Assembly (NCBI RefSeq): GCF_013166655.1
Contig: NZ_JABKCA010000005.1
Coordinates: 39,553 to 103,552 of the forward strand
Length of the DNA stretch: 64,000 nt
Direction of reading: 5' to 3'
Source of the DNA: Lentimicrobium sp. L6
Lineage (GTDB): Bacteria; Bacteroidota; Bacteroidia; Bacteroidales; UBA12170
In this document: in pieces, positions 39,611 to 47,650 of the stretch
Layout: each line of letters begins with the position of its first letter
Numbering within the stretch: position 1 is the stretch's first letter
The notes under the pieces: model-generated
Told to the model about the DNA's origin: nothing
Database searches by the model: none
Seen by the model: the letters and a program-made list of their open reading frames with translations, nothing else
Made by a program: the position numbers and the translations under genes

Positions 39611-39955
39611 CTAATAAAGAGCTTTTAATCCATTTTGATATAAAATTCCACATACTTTATAAAGAGAAAATGGGGAGGATAATAAAACAATATCATTCTC
39701 GTTGGCTAAATCAATCATTTCTTTGGTGACTTCTTTTCCCCTAGCAATAAGTACAATTTCGATATCAGCCATTTCAGCCGTTCGAATACTTTGAGTATTG
39801 GCAAGCCCAGTAATGAGTAGAGGTACTTGGTCTTCCAAGGTCAGCACATCACTCATTAAATCGGAGCCAAATGCATATTCAGGAATTGCCACATCGGTAC
39901 ATCCAGTATGCAGCTTAGCCTGAAGGGGTTCTAATAGGTTTTGTATTGTTCGCAT
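39611..39955 (-). CDS. DRTGG-domain protein 2
   Basis: This 114-residue DRTGG-like protein (YAFGSDLMSDVLTLEDQVPLLITG, PFSLYKVCGILYQNGLKALY) is the first gene of the leftward accessory set 39955-36200. The -7 element at 39978-39985 precedes it. It resembles the protein at 37487-37825 in length and order of motifs, so the cluster carries two of these ligand-binding modules. Confidence 0.84.
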   Translation of the reverse strand: MRTIQNLLEPLQAKLHTGCTDVAIPEYAFGSDLMSDVLTLEDQVPLLITGLANTQSIRTAEMADIEIVLIARGKEVTKEMIDLANENDIVLLSSPFSLYKVCGILYQNGLKALY

Positions 39956-39977
39956 TATATATTAAATTTTTCGGGGA

Positions 39978-39985
39978 CAAAGTTA
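39978..39985 (-). promoter_or_regulatory. -7 element of the hydrogenase accessory operon
   Basis: On the minus strand TAACTTTG matches TAnnTTTG 23 bases upstream of the DRTGG start at 39955. A -33 box is not clear. The element suggests the accessory genes are transcribed separately from hydABC. Confidence 0.5.
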
Positions 39986-40233
39986 AGGCTTTAGTGGATT
40001 ATATTGTTCAGATAACACAGATTCTAGGCTAATTTAAAAGGGGTTTAAAGAGGGAAATTAGTTGGAAGTTAGAAGCTTGAAGCAGGAAGAAAAACAACTG
40101 AATCAAAATTTCAAATTTTAGAAAAATCATCTATTTACAATTTGGTTCATGTCCAAACTAAAACATTGATTACTTATTCTTTTGAGAGTAATTATGGCTT
40201 GATATATTGATTGATAATCACAACATTTTAATA

Positions 40234-40854
40234 ATGAAAAAGTCAATATTAATTCTCATTTTTATTCTTAGTACAATTTCAATCGCTTATTCTTATGATT
40301 GCAAAACAAACCTACAATATTCTGAATATGAAAGAGCAGACTATATTTTTACAGGGAGAATAATTGAAGTTAATTATCCCAAAGGATATTATAAGGTTGA
40401 GGTAACAGAAAACATAAAAGGTAGTGTTGACGAAATCGCAACCCTTAGCATGGGAAACAAATATTCTTCAACCATACACCCTGAAAGATTTGATTTTTGG
40501 CTTATTTATGCATCAAAATATAAAAATGACAGCTTATTTGCAGACTGTTGTGGTCATTCACTTCAATTAACAGGAACACAAAGATATCAATCCCCACCTC
40601 CTCCTTACGAAATTATAGTTGACGAAAGATTCCTCCTCAGGAAAATAAATCGTTTGTCACAAAACTTGACTAATAATGAAGAAATTATATCATTAAGATT
40701 TCATGTGCAAAATGAAAAAATAGGGGAAATTCTTAACAACCAACAAATCATAATATCCAAATTAGAAAATGATCTATTCTATCAAAAAGGATTTGCTGCC
40801 ATATTAATAATACTGCTTGTGTTACTTTTGTTCAAAAAAAATACTAAGCCCTAA
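40234..40854 (+). CDS. Exported protein with C-terminal membrane anchor, function unknown
   Basis: The 206 residues have a signal peptide (ILILIFILSTISIAYS), an N-terminal region with the pattern CKTNLQYSEYERADYIFTGRI and VEVTENIKGS seen in tissue-inhibitor-like (NTR/TIMP-fold) bacterial proteins, and a C-terminal transmembrane helix (AAILIILLVLLLF) before a KKNTKP tail. The ATG at 40234 is preferred to a TTG at 40207. It lies on the opposite strand between the two parts of the hydrogenase locus and is followed by repeats; probably an insertion unrelated to hydrogenase. Confidence 0.72.
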   Translation: MKKSILILIFILSTISIAYSYDCKTNLQYSEYERADYIFTGRIIEVNYPKGYYKVEVTENIKGSVDEIATLSMGNKYSSTIHPERFDFWLIYASKYKNDSLFADCCGHSLQLTGTQRYQSPPPPYEIIVDERFLLRKINRLSQNLTNNEEIISLRFHVQNEKIGEILNNQQIIISKLENDLFYQKGFAAILIILLVLLLFKKNTKP

Positions 40855-40858
40855 AATA

Positions 40859-41117
40859 GGACCTGGGATTTATACTAGAAGCAAACTTTAAGTACTTTAG
40901 GCACTTTAGCTCACTTTAAATACTAATTTTATCCCGTACCCTTCGACAGGCTCAGGGTACTTTGAAACAAACTCTAGATCGAAATATTCTTGACCAAATA
41001 AAAAATCCCAAGCCATAAAACATGACCTGGGATTTATATTAGAAGTCAACTCTAAGTACCTGTCTGACTGCGCAAGCCAGGCAGGCTTTAGGCACTTTAG
41101 TCAACTTTAAGTACTTC
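40859..41117. repeat. Cluster of intergenic direct and inverted repeats
   Basis: Two copies of a 27-base direct repeat (beginning GACCTGGGATTTATA, at about 40860 and 41027) are each followed by a copy of a CTTTAAGTACTTTAGGCAC-type repeat. Between them lies an inverted repeat, GTACCC...GGGTAC around TTCGACAGGCTCA (40936-40960), and within the second copy another (CCTGTCTG...CAGGCAGG, 41059-41085). One hairpin with AAATCCCA/TGGGATTT arms (near 41009-41036) may end hydABC transcription. Such elements are common between Bacteroidota genes; no reading frame is seen. Confidence 0.7.
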
Positions 41118-41121
41118 TATT

Positions 41122-41607
41122 CTAAGCATCGTACTCAGCAAGAATTTCTTTAACGCCATCAGGAGCAACACGACCGTAAGTTTTTTCACCTACCAAAACC
41201 ACTGGAGCCAATCCACAAGCACCCACACAACGTAAGCTGCTCAAAGAGAATTTACCATCAGCAGTAGTTTCACCTTGTTTGATTCCTAATTCTTTTTCGA
41301 ATTCCACCATTACATTTTCTGCACCACGAACATAACAAGCTGTTCCTGTACAAATGCTAATTGGATGTTTTCCCTTAGGCTTCATGGTGAAGAAAGAATA
41401 GAATGTAACTACTCCATAAACCTTAGCTAAAGCTACATTTAAGTTCTCGCTTACTACTTCTTGCACTTCTGCAGGTAGGTAACCAAACTCGCCTTGACAT
41501 TTGTGTAAAACATTGATTAACTCACCTGGCTCGTTGCCGAAAAAGTCACAAATCTCAACGATTTTTGCGATGTCTTTTTCTTTTAATTTTATTTTAGTTT
41601 CTGACAT
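41122..41607 (-). CDS. hydC: NADH-linked [FeFe] hydrogenase subunit HydC (NuoE-like)
   Basis: The 161-residue subunit has the thioredoxin-like [2Fe-2S] fold of NuoE, with four cysteines in CTGTACYVRG and LRCVGACGLAP and the N-terminal helical bundle (LLNVLHKCQGEFGYLP type). In bifurcating hydrogenases this subunit relays electrons to HydB. It is last in the order hndB-like, hydB, hydA, hydC on the minus strand, 53 bases after hydA. Confidence 0.95.
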   Translation of the reverse strand: MSETKIKLKEKDIAKIVEICDFFGNEPGELINVLHKCQGEFGYLPAEVQEVVSENLNVALAKVYGVVTFYSFFTMKPKGKHPISICTGTACYVRGAENVMVEFEKELGIKQGETTADGKFSLSSLRCVGACGLAPVVLVGEKTYGRVAPDGVKEILAEYDA

Positions 41608-41660
41608 TTTTTCAAATTTAAATGATTCTTAATTCGTTAGATTCCTCTAGACTTTAATTA

Positions 41661-43439
41661 CTATTCTTCAATATCTCTTTTGCGTTTGCGATCGAAATAA
41701 TGAGTATGTAATAATTCGTGTGACAACTCACCACAAGGCTCACCTAAGAATGTTTCATATAATTCTTTGATAGCTGGGTTCTCATGAGATTTTCTGATTG
41801 GTTTACCAGCATCTTCACGATATAAAGCAGCAGCACGTTTCTGAAGAATCTCAGAATCGCCATGGTGTAGAGGTTGACCACCACCACCAATACATCCACC
41901 AGGACAAGCCATGATTTCAATAGCGTGGAAATGTGATTTACCATCACGAATATCATTTAATAATTTACGAGCATTTCCAAGACCATGAGCAATACCAATC
42001 TTAACTTCTAAACCATCGAAGTCAACACTACCAGCTCTGATACCTTCCATACCTCTTAATTGTTTAAGGTCAACTTTTTCTAAAGTTTTACCAGTATGAA
42101 CTTCATAAGCAGTACGAGCAGCAGCTTCAATTACACCACCTGTAGCACCAAAGATAACACCCGCTCCAGTAGATTCGCCCATTGGCTGGTCGAAATCACT
42201 TTTCTCAAGGGTATTTAAGTCCATATTAGCTTGCTTAATGAGATGAGCTAATTCGCGAGTAGAAATAGAGAAATCAACATCAGGATTTCCGTTTACTTTA
42301 AACTCGTCACGTTGAGCTTCATATTTCTTAGCTAAACAAGGCATGATAGAAACCACAACCATATCTTCGCGCTTAATTCCTAATTTTCCTGCAAAATAAG
42401 TTTTAGCAATAGGGCCAAACATTTGCTGTGGAGAACGTGCTGTTGAAGGAATGTCCTTCATATCTGGGAATTGAGTTTCGAAGAAATTAACCCAACCTGG
42501 ACAGCAAGAAGTTAATATAGGAAGTTTCACATTCTTATCACCTGCTAAATGTGCATTTAAACGACCTAATAGCTCAGTACCTTCTTCCATAATGGTAAGG
42601 TCGGCAGCAAAGTCAGTATCAAATATGTGATCGAAACCAAGACCTCTTAAAGCAGTTACCATTTGACCAGTAACTAAAGTTCCAGCTTCCATTCCAAACT
42701 CTTCACCAAGTGCAGCTCTAACAGCAGGAGCAGTTTGTACCACAACAGTTTTTGTTGGGTCGGCAATTGCTCTAATCACTTGAGGAGTGTGGTCTACTTC
42801 TGTTAATGCAGCAGTAGGACATACAGCTACACACTGCCCACAGTAAGTACAAGTACTGGCTTCTAAGTTCATTTCGAAAGCTGTACCAACAGCTGCTTCA
42901 AAACCACGGTTGATAGCAGAAAGCGCACCAACAGTTTGGACTTCGTTACACATGGTTTCGCAACGACGACACATGATACATTTATCAAGGTTACGAATAA
43001 TACTTGGAGAAGTGTCTAAACGGTATGACGACATTTCGCAAGTAGTTTCATTAGGAATTTCACGAACTCCTAATTTTTGCGCCATATCTTGCAAGTCACA
43101 ATGACCCGATTTAGAACAAGTTAAACACTCTTTTGGGTGATCACTTAAAATGAATTCCATAACAGTACGACGAGCGTTAATCACTCTCATTGTATTGGTA
43201 CGAACAACCATTCCGTCATCTGCTTTTGTAGAGCAAGAAGGAGCCAAATTTCTACGGCCTTCTACTTCTACAACACAAATTCTACAACCACCAGGTTTAT
43301 TTTCGATATCTAAATGCTCCAAATTCATGTAACACAAAATTGGGATTTCGATATTTAATTTTTTAGCTGCGTGATAAATAGTAGTACCTTTTTCTACTTC
43401 TATCACTTTATTATCTATTGTTAATTTGATCATGTCCAT
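41661..43439 (-). CDS. hydA: [FeFe] hydrogenase catalytic subunit HydA (NuoG-like N terminus)
   Basis: The 592-residue catalytic subunit carries, in order, a [2Fe-2S] NuoG-like domain (CRICVVEVEG), a His-ligated [4Fe-4S] motif (HPKECLTCSKSGHCDLQ), two ferredoxin motifs (CIMCRRCETMC, CTYCGQCVAVCP), and a complete H-cluster domain: LTSCCPGWVNFFE, IMPCLAKKYEAQ and EIMACPGGCIGGGGQP. All cubane and catalytic cysteines are present. With HydB and HydC it matches the trimeric NAD- and ferredoxin-dependent (group A3, electron-bifurcating) type. HydE/F/G maturases are not in this window. A start at 43433 is also possible. Confidence 0.97.
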   Translation of the reverse strand: MDMIKLTIDNKVIEVEKGTTIYHAAKKLNIEIPILCYMNLEHLDIENKPGGCRICVVEVEGRRNLAPSCSTKADDGMVVRTNTMRVINARRTVMEFILSDHPKECLTCSKSGHCDLQDMAQKLGVREIPNETTCEMSSYRLDTSPSIIRNLDKCIMCRRCETMCNEVQTVGALSAINRGFEAAVGTAFEMNLEASTCTYCGQCVAVCPTAALTEVDHTPQVIRAIADPTKTVVVQTAPAVRAALGEEFGMEAGTLVTGQMVTALRGLGFDHIFDTDFAADLTIMEEGTELLGRLNAHLAGDKNVKLPILTSCCPGWVNFFETQFPDMKDIPSTARSPQQMFGPIAKTYFAGKLGIKREDMVVVSIMPCLAKKYEAQRDEFKVNGNPDVDFSISTRELAHLIKQANMDLNTLEKSDFDQPMGESTGAGVIFGATGGVIEAAARTAYEVHTGKTLEKVDLKQLRGMEGIRAGSVDFDGLEVKIGIAHGLGNARKLLNDIRDGKSHFHAIEIMACPGGCIGGGGQPLHHGDSEILQKRAAALYREDAGKPIRKSHENPAIKELYETFLGEPCGELSHELLHTHYFDRKRKRDIEE

Positions 43440-43451
43440 TTTCGAGCCTCC

Positions 43452-45245
43452 TTATATTAATTCAATGGCGTTAAACTTACACTTGTCCATACATGCTCCA
43501 CATTTGATACAAATGCTTTGGTCGATGAGATGAACCTCTTTCTTTTCACCAGAAATACAACCTACAGGACAAACTCTAGCACAAGCTGTACAGCCTACAC
43601 ATTCCTCATCAATAATATTGTATTTCAATAATGACTTACACTGTCCAGCTTCACACTTATGATCTGATACGTGAGCTAAAAACTCATCATAAAAATTATC
43701 AAGCATTGATAAAACTGGATTTGGAGAAGTTTGACCTAATCCACAAAGAGAAGTATCCTTGATGACATTACTCATATTTTTAAGTAAATCTAGATCATGC
43801 ATGGTCCCTTTTCCTTCAGTAATTTTATGTAGTGTTTCGTGTAATCTTTTGTTACCAATTCTACATGGAGCACATTTACCACAAGATTCTTCAACAGTAA
43901 ATTCTAAGTAGAATTTAGCCATTGCTACCATACAATCGTCTTCATCCATAACAATCATACCACCAGACCCCATCATAGAGCCAGCTGCTATCAAGTTATC
44001 AAAGTCAATTGGAGTATCTAAATGCTTTTCCGTTAAACATCCACCAGAAGGACCACCGGTTTGAACGGCTTTAAATTTCTTGCCATCTTTAATTCCACCA
44101 CCAATTTCGAAAATAACTTCTCTTAGTGTAGTTCCCATTGGTACCTCAATAAGACCAACATTATTAATCTTACCAGCTAAAGCAAATACTTTAGTTCCTT
44201 TAGATTTTTCAGTTCCAATAGAAGAGAACCATTCAGCTCCCTTAAGGATAATCGCTGGAATGTTAGCGAAAGTCTCAACGTTATTTACGTTTGTTGGCTT
44301 TCCATTATAGCCAGATTCTGCTGGGAATGGAGGCTTAACAGTTGGTTCACCTCTATGACCTTCCATAGAATGGATAAGTGCAGTTTCTTCACCACAAACG
44401 AAAGCACCAGCTCCGTATCTTAGTGTGATATCGAAATCAAATCCAGTTCCAAGAATGTCTTTTCCTAATAAACCATATTCACGAGCTTGCTTAATAGCCA
44501 CGTGTAATCTCTCAATAGCTAGAGGATACTCAGCCCTAATATAGATAATACCTTCATCTGAACCCATGGTATAACCACAGATAGCCATAGCTTCTAATAC
44601 AGAGTGTGGGTCACCTTCTAAAATAGAACGATCCATAAAAGCACCTGGGTCACCTTCATCGGCATTACAAACTACATATTTCTTATCGGCTTCGTTTTGG
44701 GCAGCAAACTGCCATTTTAGACCAGTTGGGAATCCCCCTCCTCCTCTACCGCGAAGACCTGATTTTTTAATGATATCGATAGTTTGCTCTGGAGTATACT
44801 CTGATAATACCTTTCCTAAAGCTTCGTAACCATCGGCTGCGATATACTCATCTACCACTTCTGGATTAATGAAACCACAATTTCTTAATGCGATACGGAT
44901 TTGTTTCTTATAGAAATCCATATGCTTACTATCTGGTTCTGTTACTCCTTTATTAGGATCAACATATAATAAGCTTTCAACTTTACGACCTTTGATGATA
45001 TGCTCATCAATAATCTCAGTAACGTTCTCAGGCTTCACCTCTGTATAGAAAGTGTTGTCTGGTAACATTTTTACAATAGGCCCTTTTTCACAAAAGCCAA
45101 AACAACCGGTAATGACCACCTGAACTTCTTCGTCCAGATTTCTATATTCCAGTTCTTTCTTCATTTTTTCAACTATGGTATCGCTTTGAGAAGCACGGCA
45201 ACCTGTTCCGCCGCAAACCATCATATGCATTTTATATTCTGACAT
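43452..45245 (-). CDS. hydB: NADH-linked [FeFe] hydrogenase subunit HydB (NuoF-like)
   Basis: The 597-residue diaphorase subunit has an N-terminal [2Fe-2S] thioredoxin-like domain (VCGGTGCRASQS, ITGCFGFCEKGP), the NuoF FMN/NADH core (GLRGRGGGGFPTGLKW, CNADEGDPGAFMDR, GAGAYVCGEETAL-like GAGAFVCGEET), an iron-sulfur ESCGKCAPCRIG site, and a C-terminal pair of [4Fe-4S] motifs (CVGCTACARVCP, CIKCGACMDKC). It binds NAD(H) and is the proposed site of flavin-based bifurcation. It overlaps no neighbour and lies 12 bases before hydA. Confidence 0.97.
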   Translation of the reverse strand: MSEYKMHMMVCGGTGCRASQSDTIVEKMKKELEYRNLDEEVQVVITGCFGFCEKGPIVKMLPDNTFYTEVKPENVTEIIDEHIIKGRKVESLLYVDPNKGVTEPDSKHMDFYKKQIRIALRNCGFINPEVVDEYIAADGYEALGKVLSEYTPEQTIDIIKKSGLRGRGGGGFPTGLKWQFAAQNEADKKYVVCNADEGDPGAFMDRSILEGDPHSVLEAMAICGYTMGSDEGIIYIRAEYPLAIERLHVAIKQAREYGLLGKDILGTGFDFDITLRYGAGAFVCGEETALIHSMEGHRGEPTVKPPFPAESGYNGKPTNVNNVETFANIPAIILKGAEWFSSIGTEKSKGTKVFALAGKINNVGLIEVPMGTTLREVIFEIGGGIKDGKKFKAVQTGGPSGGCLTEKHLDTPIDFDNLIAAGSMMGSGGMIVMDEDDCMVAMAKFYLEFTVEESCGKCAPCRIGNKRLHETLHKITEGKGTMHDLDLLKNMSNVIKDTSLCGLGQTSPNPVLSMLDNFYDEFLAHVSDHKCEAGQCKSLLKYNIIDEECVGCTACARVCPVGCISGEKKEVHLIDQSICIKCGACMDKCKFNAIELI

Positions 45246-45278
45246 TAGCTTTGTTTTTCTGATTAATAAACCTATTGA

Positions 45279-45674
45279 CTATTCATTAATGTTTTGATAG
45301 TTTGGAGGAATGATACCGTCCAACAACTCACCTTGCTTGATATACTTCTCAATGATTTGGTCAGCCTTTTTCACATCAACATAACCAAAAACAATAGGAT
45401 CTTTACCAGGAACCAAAACTTCTACAGTTGGTTCAGCATAGCAATATCCCATATCGCCTACCTGAGTAGTAATACCATTTATATTTCTTTTGGCCATTTC
45501 TTCGGTGAAGTAATGATATACTTCTTTGGCTCCACTGGCGATGCCGCTAGTGGCCATACCTACTCTAATCTGGACTACTGATTCAGGATTTTCTGCGTTC
45601 TCCCTGAGTTGGATTTTCGATTGCAGTTCACTCTTCATTGCTCGTAAATCTGCTAACGTTTTAACTTTTGCCAT
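45279..45674 (-). CDS. HndB-like small protein of the hydrogenase operon, cysteine-poor
   Basis: The 131-residue protein resembles HndB-type subunits, relatives of the N-terminal thioredoxin-like [2Fe-2S] domain of HydB (VQIRVGMATSGIASGAKEV, GDMGYCYAEPTVEV). Only one cysteine remains; at the other ligand positions I see S (GMATSG) and D (VGDMG). An Fe-S cluster is thus unlikely and a structural or regulatory role more so. It is the first gene of the operon, 33 bases before hydB, behind a consensus promoter. Confidence 0.85.
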   Translation of the reverse strand: MAKVKTLADLRAMKSELQSKIQLRENAENPESVVQIRVGMATSGIASGAKEVYHYFTEEMAKRNINGITTQVGDMGYCYAEPTVEVLVPGKDPIVFGYVDVKKADQIIEKYIKQGELLDGIIPPNYQNINE

Positions 45675-45737
45675 TGTAATTATATTTATTTCGTATTTGA
45701 TTCTATTTAAGCGCTTGTTATCCTACTAACAATTGGG

Positions 45738-45769
45738 CAAAATTAGTTTCAAGAATTGTATCCTCCAAA
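45738..45769 (-). promoter_or_regulatory. Consensus promoter of the hydrogenase operon
   Basis: On the minus strand TTTG (45769-45766), a 20-base spacer and TAATTTTG (45745-45738) match the Bacteroidota TTTG-N19/21-TAnnTTTG consensus exactly. It lies 63 bases upstream of the first gene (start at 45674). Confidence 0.75.
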
Positions 45770-46119
45770 CAACTTTGTTATAATTTTCACAATAATGAGC
45801 ATTTTAATAGAATTTATATATAATCCAAATAAGAATCACTGTAACATACTGATTGACTGAATACTTTTGTAATTTAAAACGAGTTAAAATATTTTTGATT
45901 TTCTAAGTAAAAAACGCATGAAATGAGTAATAATGCACGGAAATAATAAATATCTATCAAAATCTATATTTAAAACCCGATACATGATATGAATTTTATC
46001 CCGAGAAAATAGCCAAATAGAATATTGATATCACGATAATCAAGCTTCAATCTTCACAGAACTAATTGAATCAAGATAGATTACAGCTCTTTTTTAACAG
46101 TTTTGGGGCCAATCTTTCC
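45770..46119. other. Intergenic region upstream of hydrogenase operon and selenoprotein gene
   Basis: These 350 bases between two divergent promoters are A/T-rich and have no reading frame of note. A second possible plus-strand -7 element (TACTTTTG, 45862-45869) lies far upstream of the selenoprotein gene without a clear -33 partner. Nothing else recognisable is seen. Confidence 0.4.
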
Positions 46120-46149
46120 TTGATATTTACGATATTCCTGTTATCTTTG
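46120..46149 (+). promoter_or_regulatory. Promoter of the selenoprotein gene
   Basis: TTG (46120-46122), a 19-base spacer and TATCTTTG (46142-46149) match the Bacteroidota promoter pattern. Transcription would start near 46156, giving a leader of about 33 bases before the ATG at 46189. Confidence 0.65.
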
Positions 46150-46188
46150 AGAAATAATTTACAAAGTTCTAATTTTAATTTAAGCCTT

Positions 46189-47478
46189 ATGAAAAAACTT
46201 TTACGTTTTGCTTTTGTCATGCTGGCTGCGTTAACGATGAACACATCGTTTGCACAAACACCATTGACTGAAGCGGTGGACTTTACAGCCACCGACACAG
46301 AAGGTCACACATGGAATCTCTTCGATTTATTAGATGAAGGTAAATATGTTGTGATTGATTTTTTCTTTACTACTTGAGCGTATTGCCCAGCATCAGTACC
46401 CCTTCTCAATGCAACCTATGAACATTTTGGTTGTGGAGATTATGATGTAACAATATTATCCGTTGATAACGGAGACACAGACGCACAAGTCATTGCCTAT
46501 GATGAAAACCTAGGTGTACTTTATCCTTCAATTAGTGGAATAGATGGTGGTGGAAATGCCATCTGCTCTTCCTACCAAATTGGAGCTTACCCAACACACA
46601 TTATCATTGCTCCAGATCACACTATCATTGCACAAGACATTTGGCCTGTTTCAAGTCCCAGTGACTTTATCGATCCATTAGAAGCTGCTGGCTGTGAAGC
46701 TAACGATTGTGATGGTGGAAGTACAATGACTGCAGATTTTGAAGCAGACATGACTGATCCTTGTGCTGGAAGTACAGTAACGTTTACAAATAATTCATTT
46801 GGAGACATTACTACTTATGCTTGGGTATTCGAAGGCGGAGATCCTGCTACTTCTGATGAAGAAAACCCAGTTGTAACTTATGAAACTCCTGGAAGTTATG
46901 ATGTAACCCTTACAGTTTCTAACGACGTAGAAGAAGATGAAACTATAATGGAAGGGTATATTACTGTTATGGATTTAACTGCTAGTTTTGAAGCCGACGA
47001 AGTGGATATTTGCGATACTGAAATGATTCAGTTCTCAAGCTCCACAACTTGTTCAGAAGAATTACAGTGGACGTTTGAAGGTGGAGACCCTGCTACTTCT
47101 GATGAAGCAAACCCATCGGTCACTTATCATACTGCTGGAACTTATTCAGTGACCCTATCTGCTATAAATGGCGATAATGAAGTTGAAGTGATTGAGGAAT
47201 CTTATATCACAGTTCACAATTGTACTGGTATTGGTTCTTTAGCATTAAACAAAATGAGAATTTCTCCAAACCCAGGTGATGGAAACTTCCAAGTGAATCT
47301 TCCAAAAGCAGGTAATTTTGAAGTTCAAGTTTATGATATCGCTGGACATATAGTTTATACCACTACCTTAACTTCTGAAAACAACAACTTAAATATCTCT
47401 AATTTAACAGATGGTATTTATGTGATTAGTGCCAATAATGGCATTACTCAGTTTAAAGAAAGAGTAGTTATCAAATAA
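46189..47478 (+). CDS. Secreted thioredoxin-like selenoprotein with PKD domains and T9SS sorting domain (in-frame TGA = selenocysteine)
   Basis: The frame reads 429 residues if TGA at 46375-46377 encodes selenocysteine at position 63. Residues 1-23 are a signal peptide (FAFVMLAALTMNTSFAQ). A TlpA/redoxin-like fold follows: VVIDFFFTT-U63-AYC66-PASVPLL, so Sec replaces the first cysteine of a CxxC site; P135 in GAYPTHII is the expected cis-proline. Two PKD domains (182-262 and 265-344, each with WVFEGGDPATSDE or WTFEGGDPATSDE) and a T9SS type A sorting domain (347-429, ISPNPGDGNF to GIYVISANNG) complete it. No other stop interrupts the frame. The organism encodes SelA, SelB, SelD and tRNA-Sec nearby. 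A hairpin with GCAACC/GGTTGT arms (46411-46434) is a weak SECIS candidate. Alternative: a Cys-to-stop mutation. Confidence 0.85.
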
Positions 47479-47516
47479 ATGATTTTTTGTATTCCACACG
47501 AATACGCTAAATATAT

Positions 47517-47553
47517 GGAGGAGTTTGATTTATTCAGACTCCTCTTTCTTTTG
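47517..47553 (+). terminator. Terminator after the selenoprotein gene
   Basis: GAGGAGT (47518-47524) pairs with ACTCCTC (47538-47544) around a 13-base loop and is followed by TTTCTTTTG. It lies 40 bases after the stop codon. Confidence 0.75.
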
Positions 47554-47650
47554 TGCCTTAAAAACTAGATTTCTTTATATCTCTCAAGCTCGGAATTATA
47601 TTTGCTTTTTCACTACTTTTACCGCCCATATTAAGCAAGACAAAAAGAAT

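Noticed and set aside
40936..40960. A possible CRISPR or attachment site from the palindromic repeats
   Set aside because: There is no regular spacing of repeats with variable spacers and no cas or integrase gene; it is a common intergenic palindrome.
46066..46377. A short gene ending at TGA, followed by a separate gene starting at 46726
   Set aside because: The two halves form one uninterrupted redoxin-PKD-CTD protein in the same frame; the upstream half ends inside the active site and the downstream half would lack a signal peptide.
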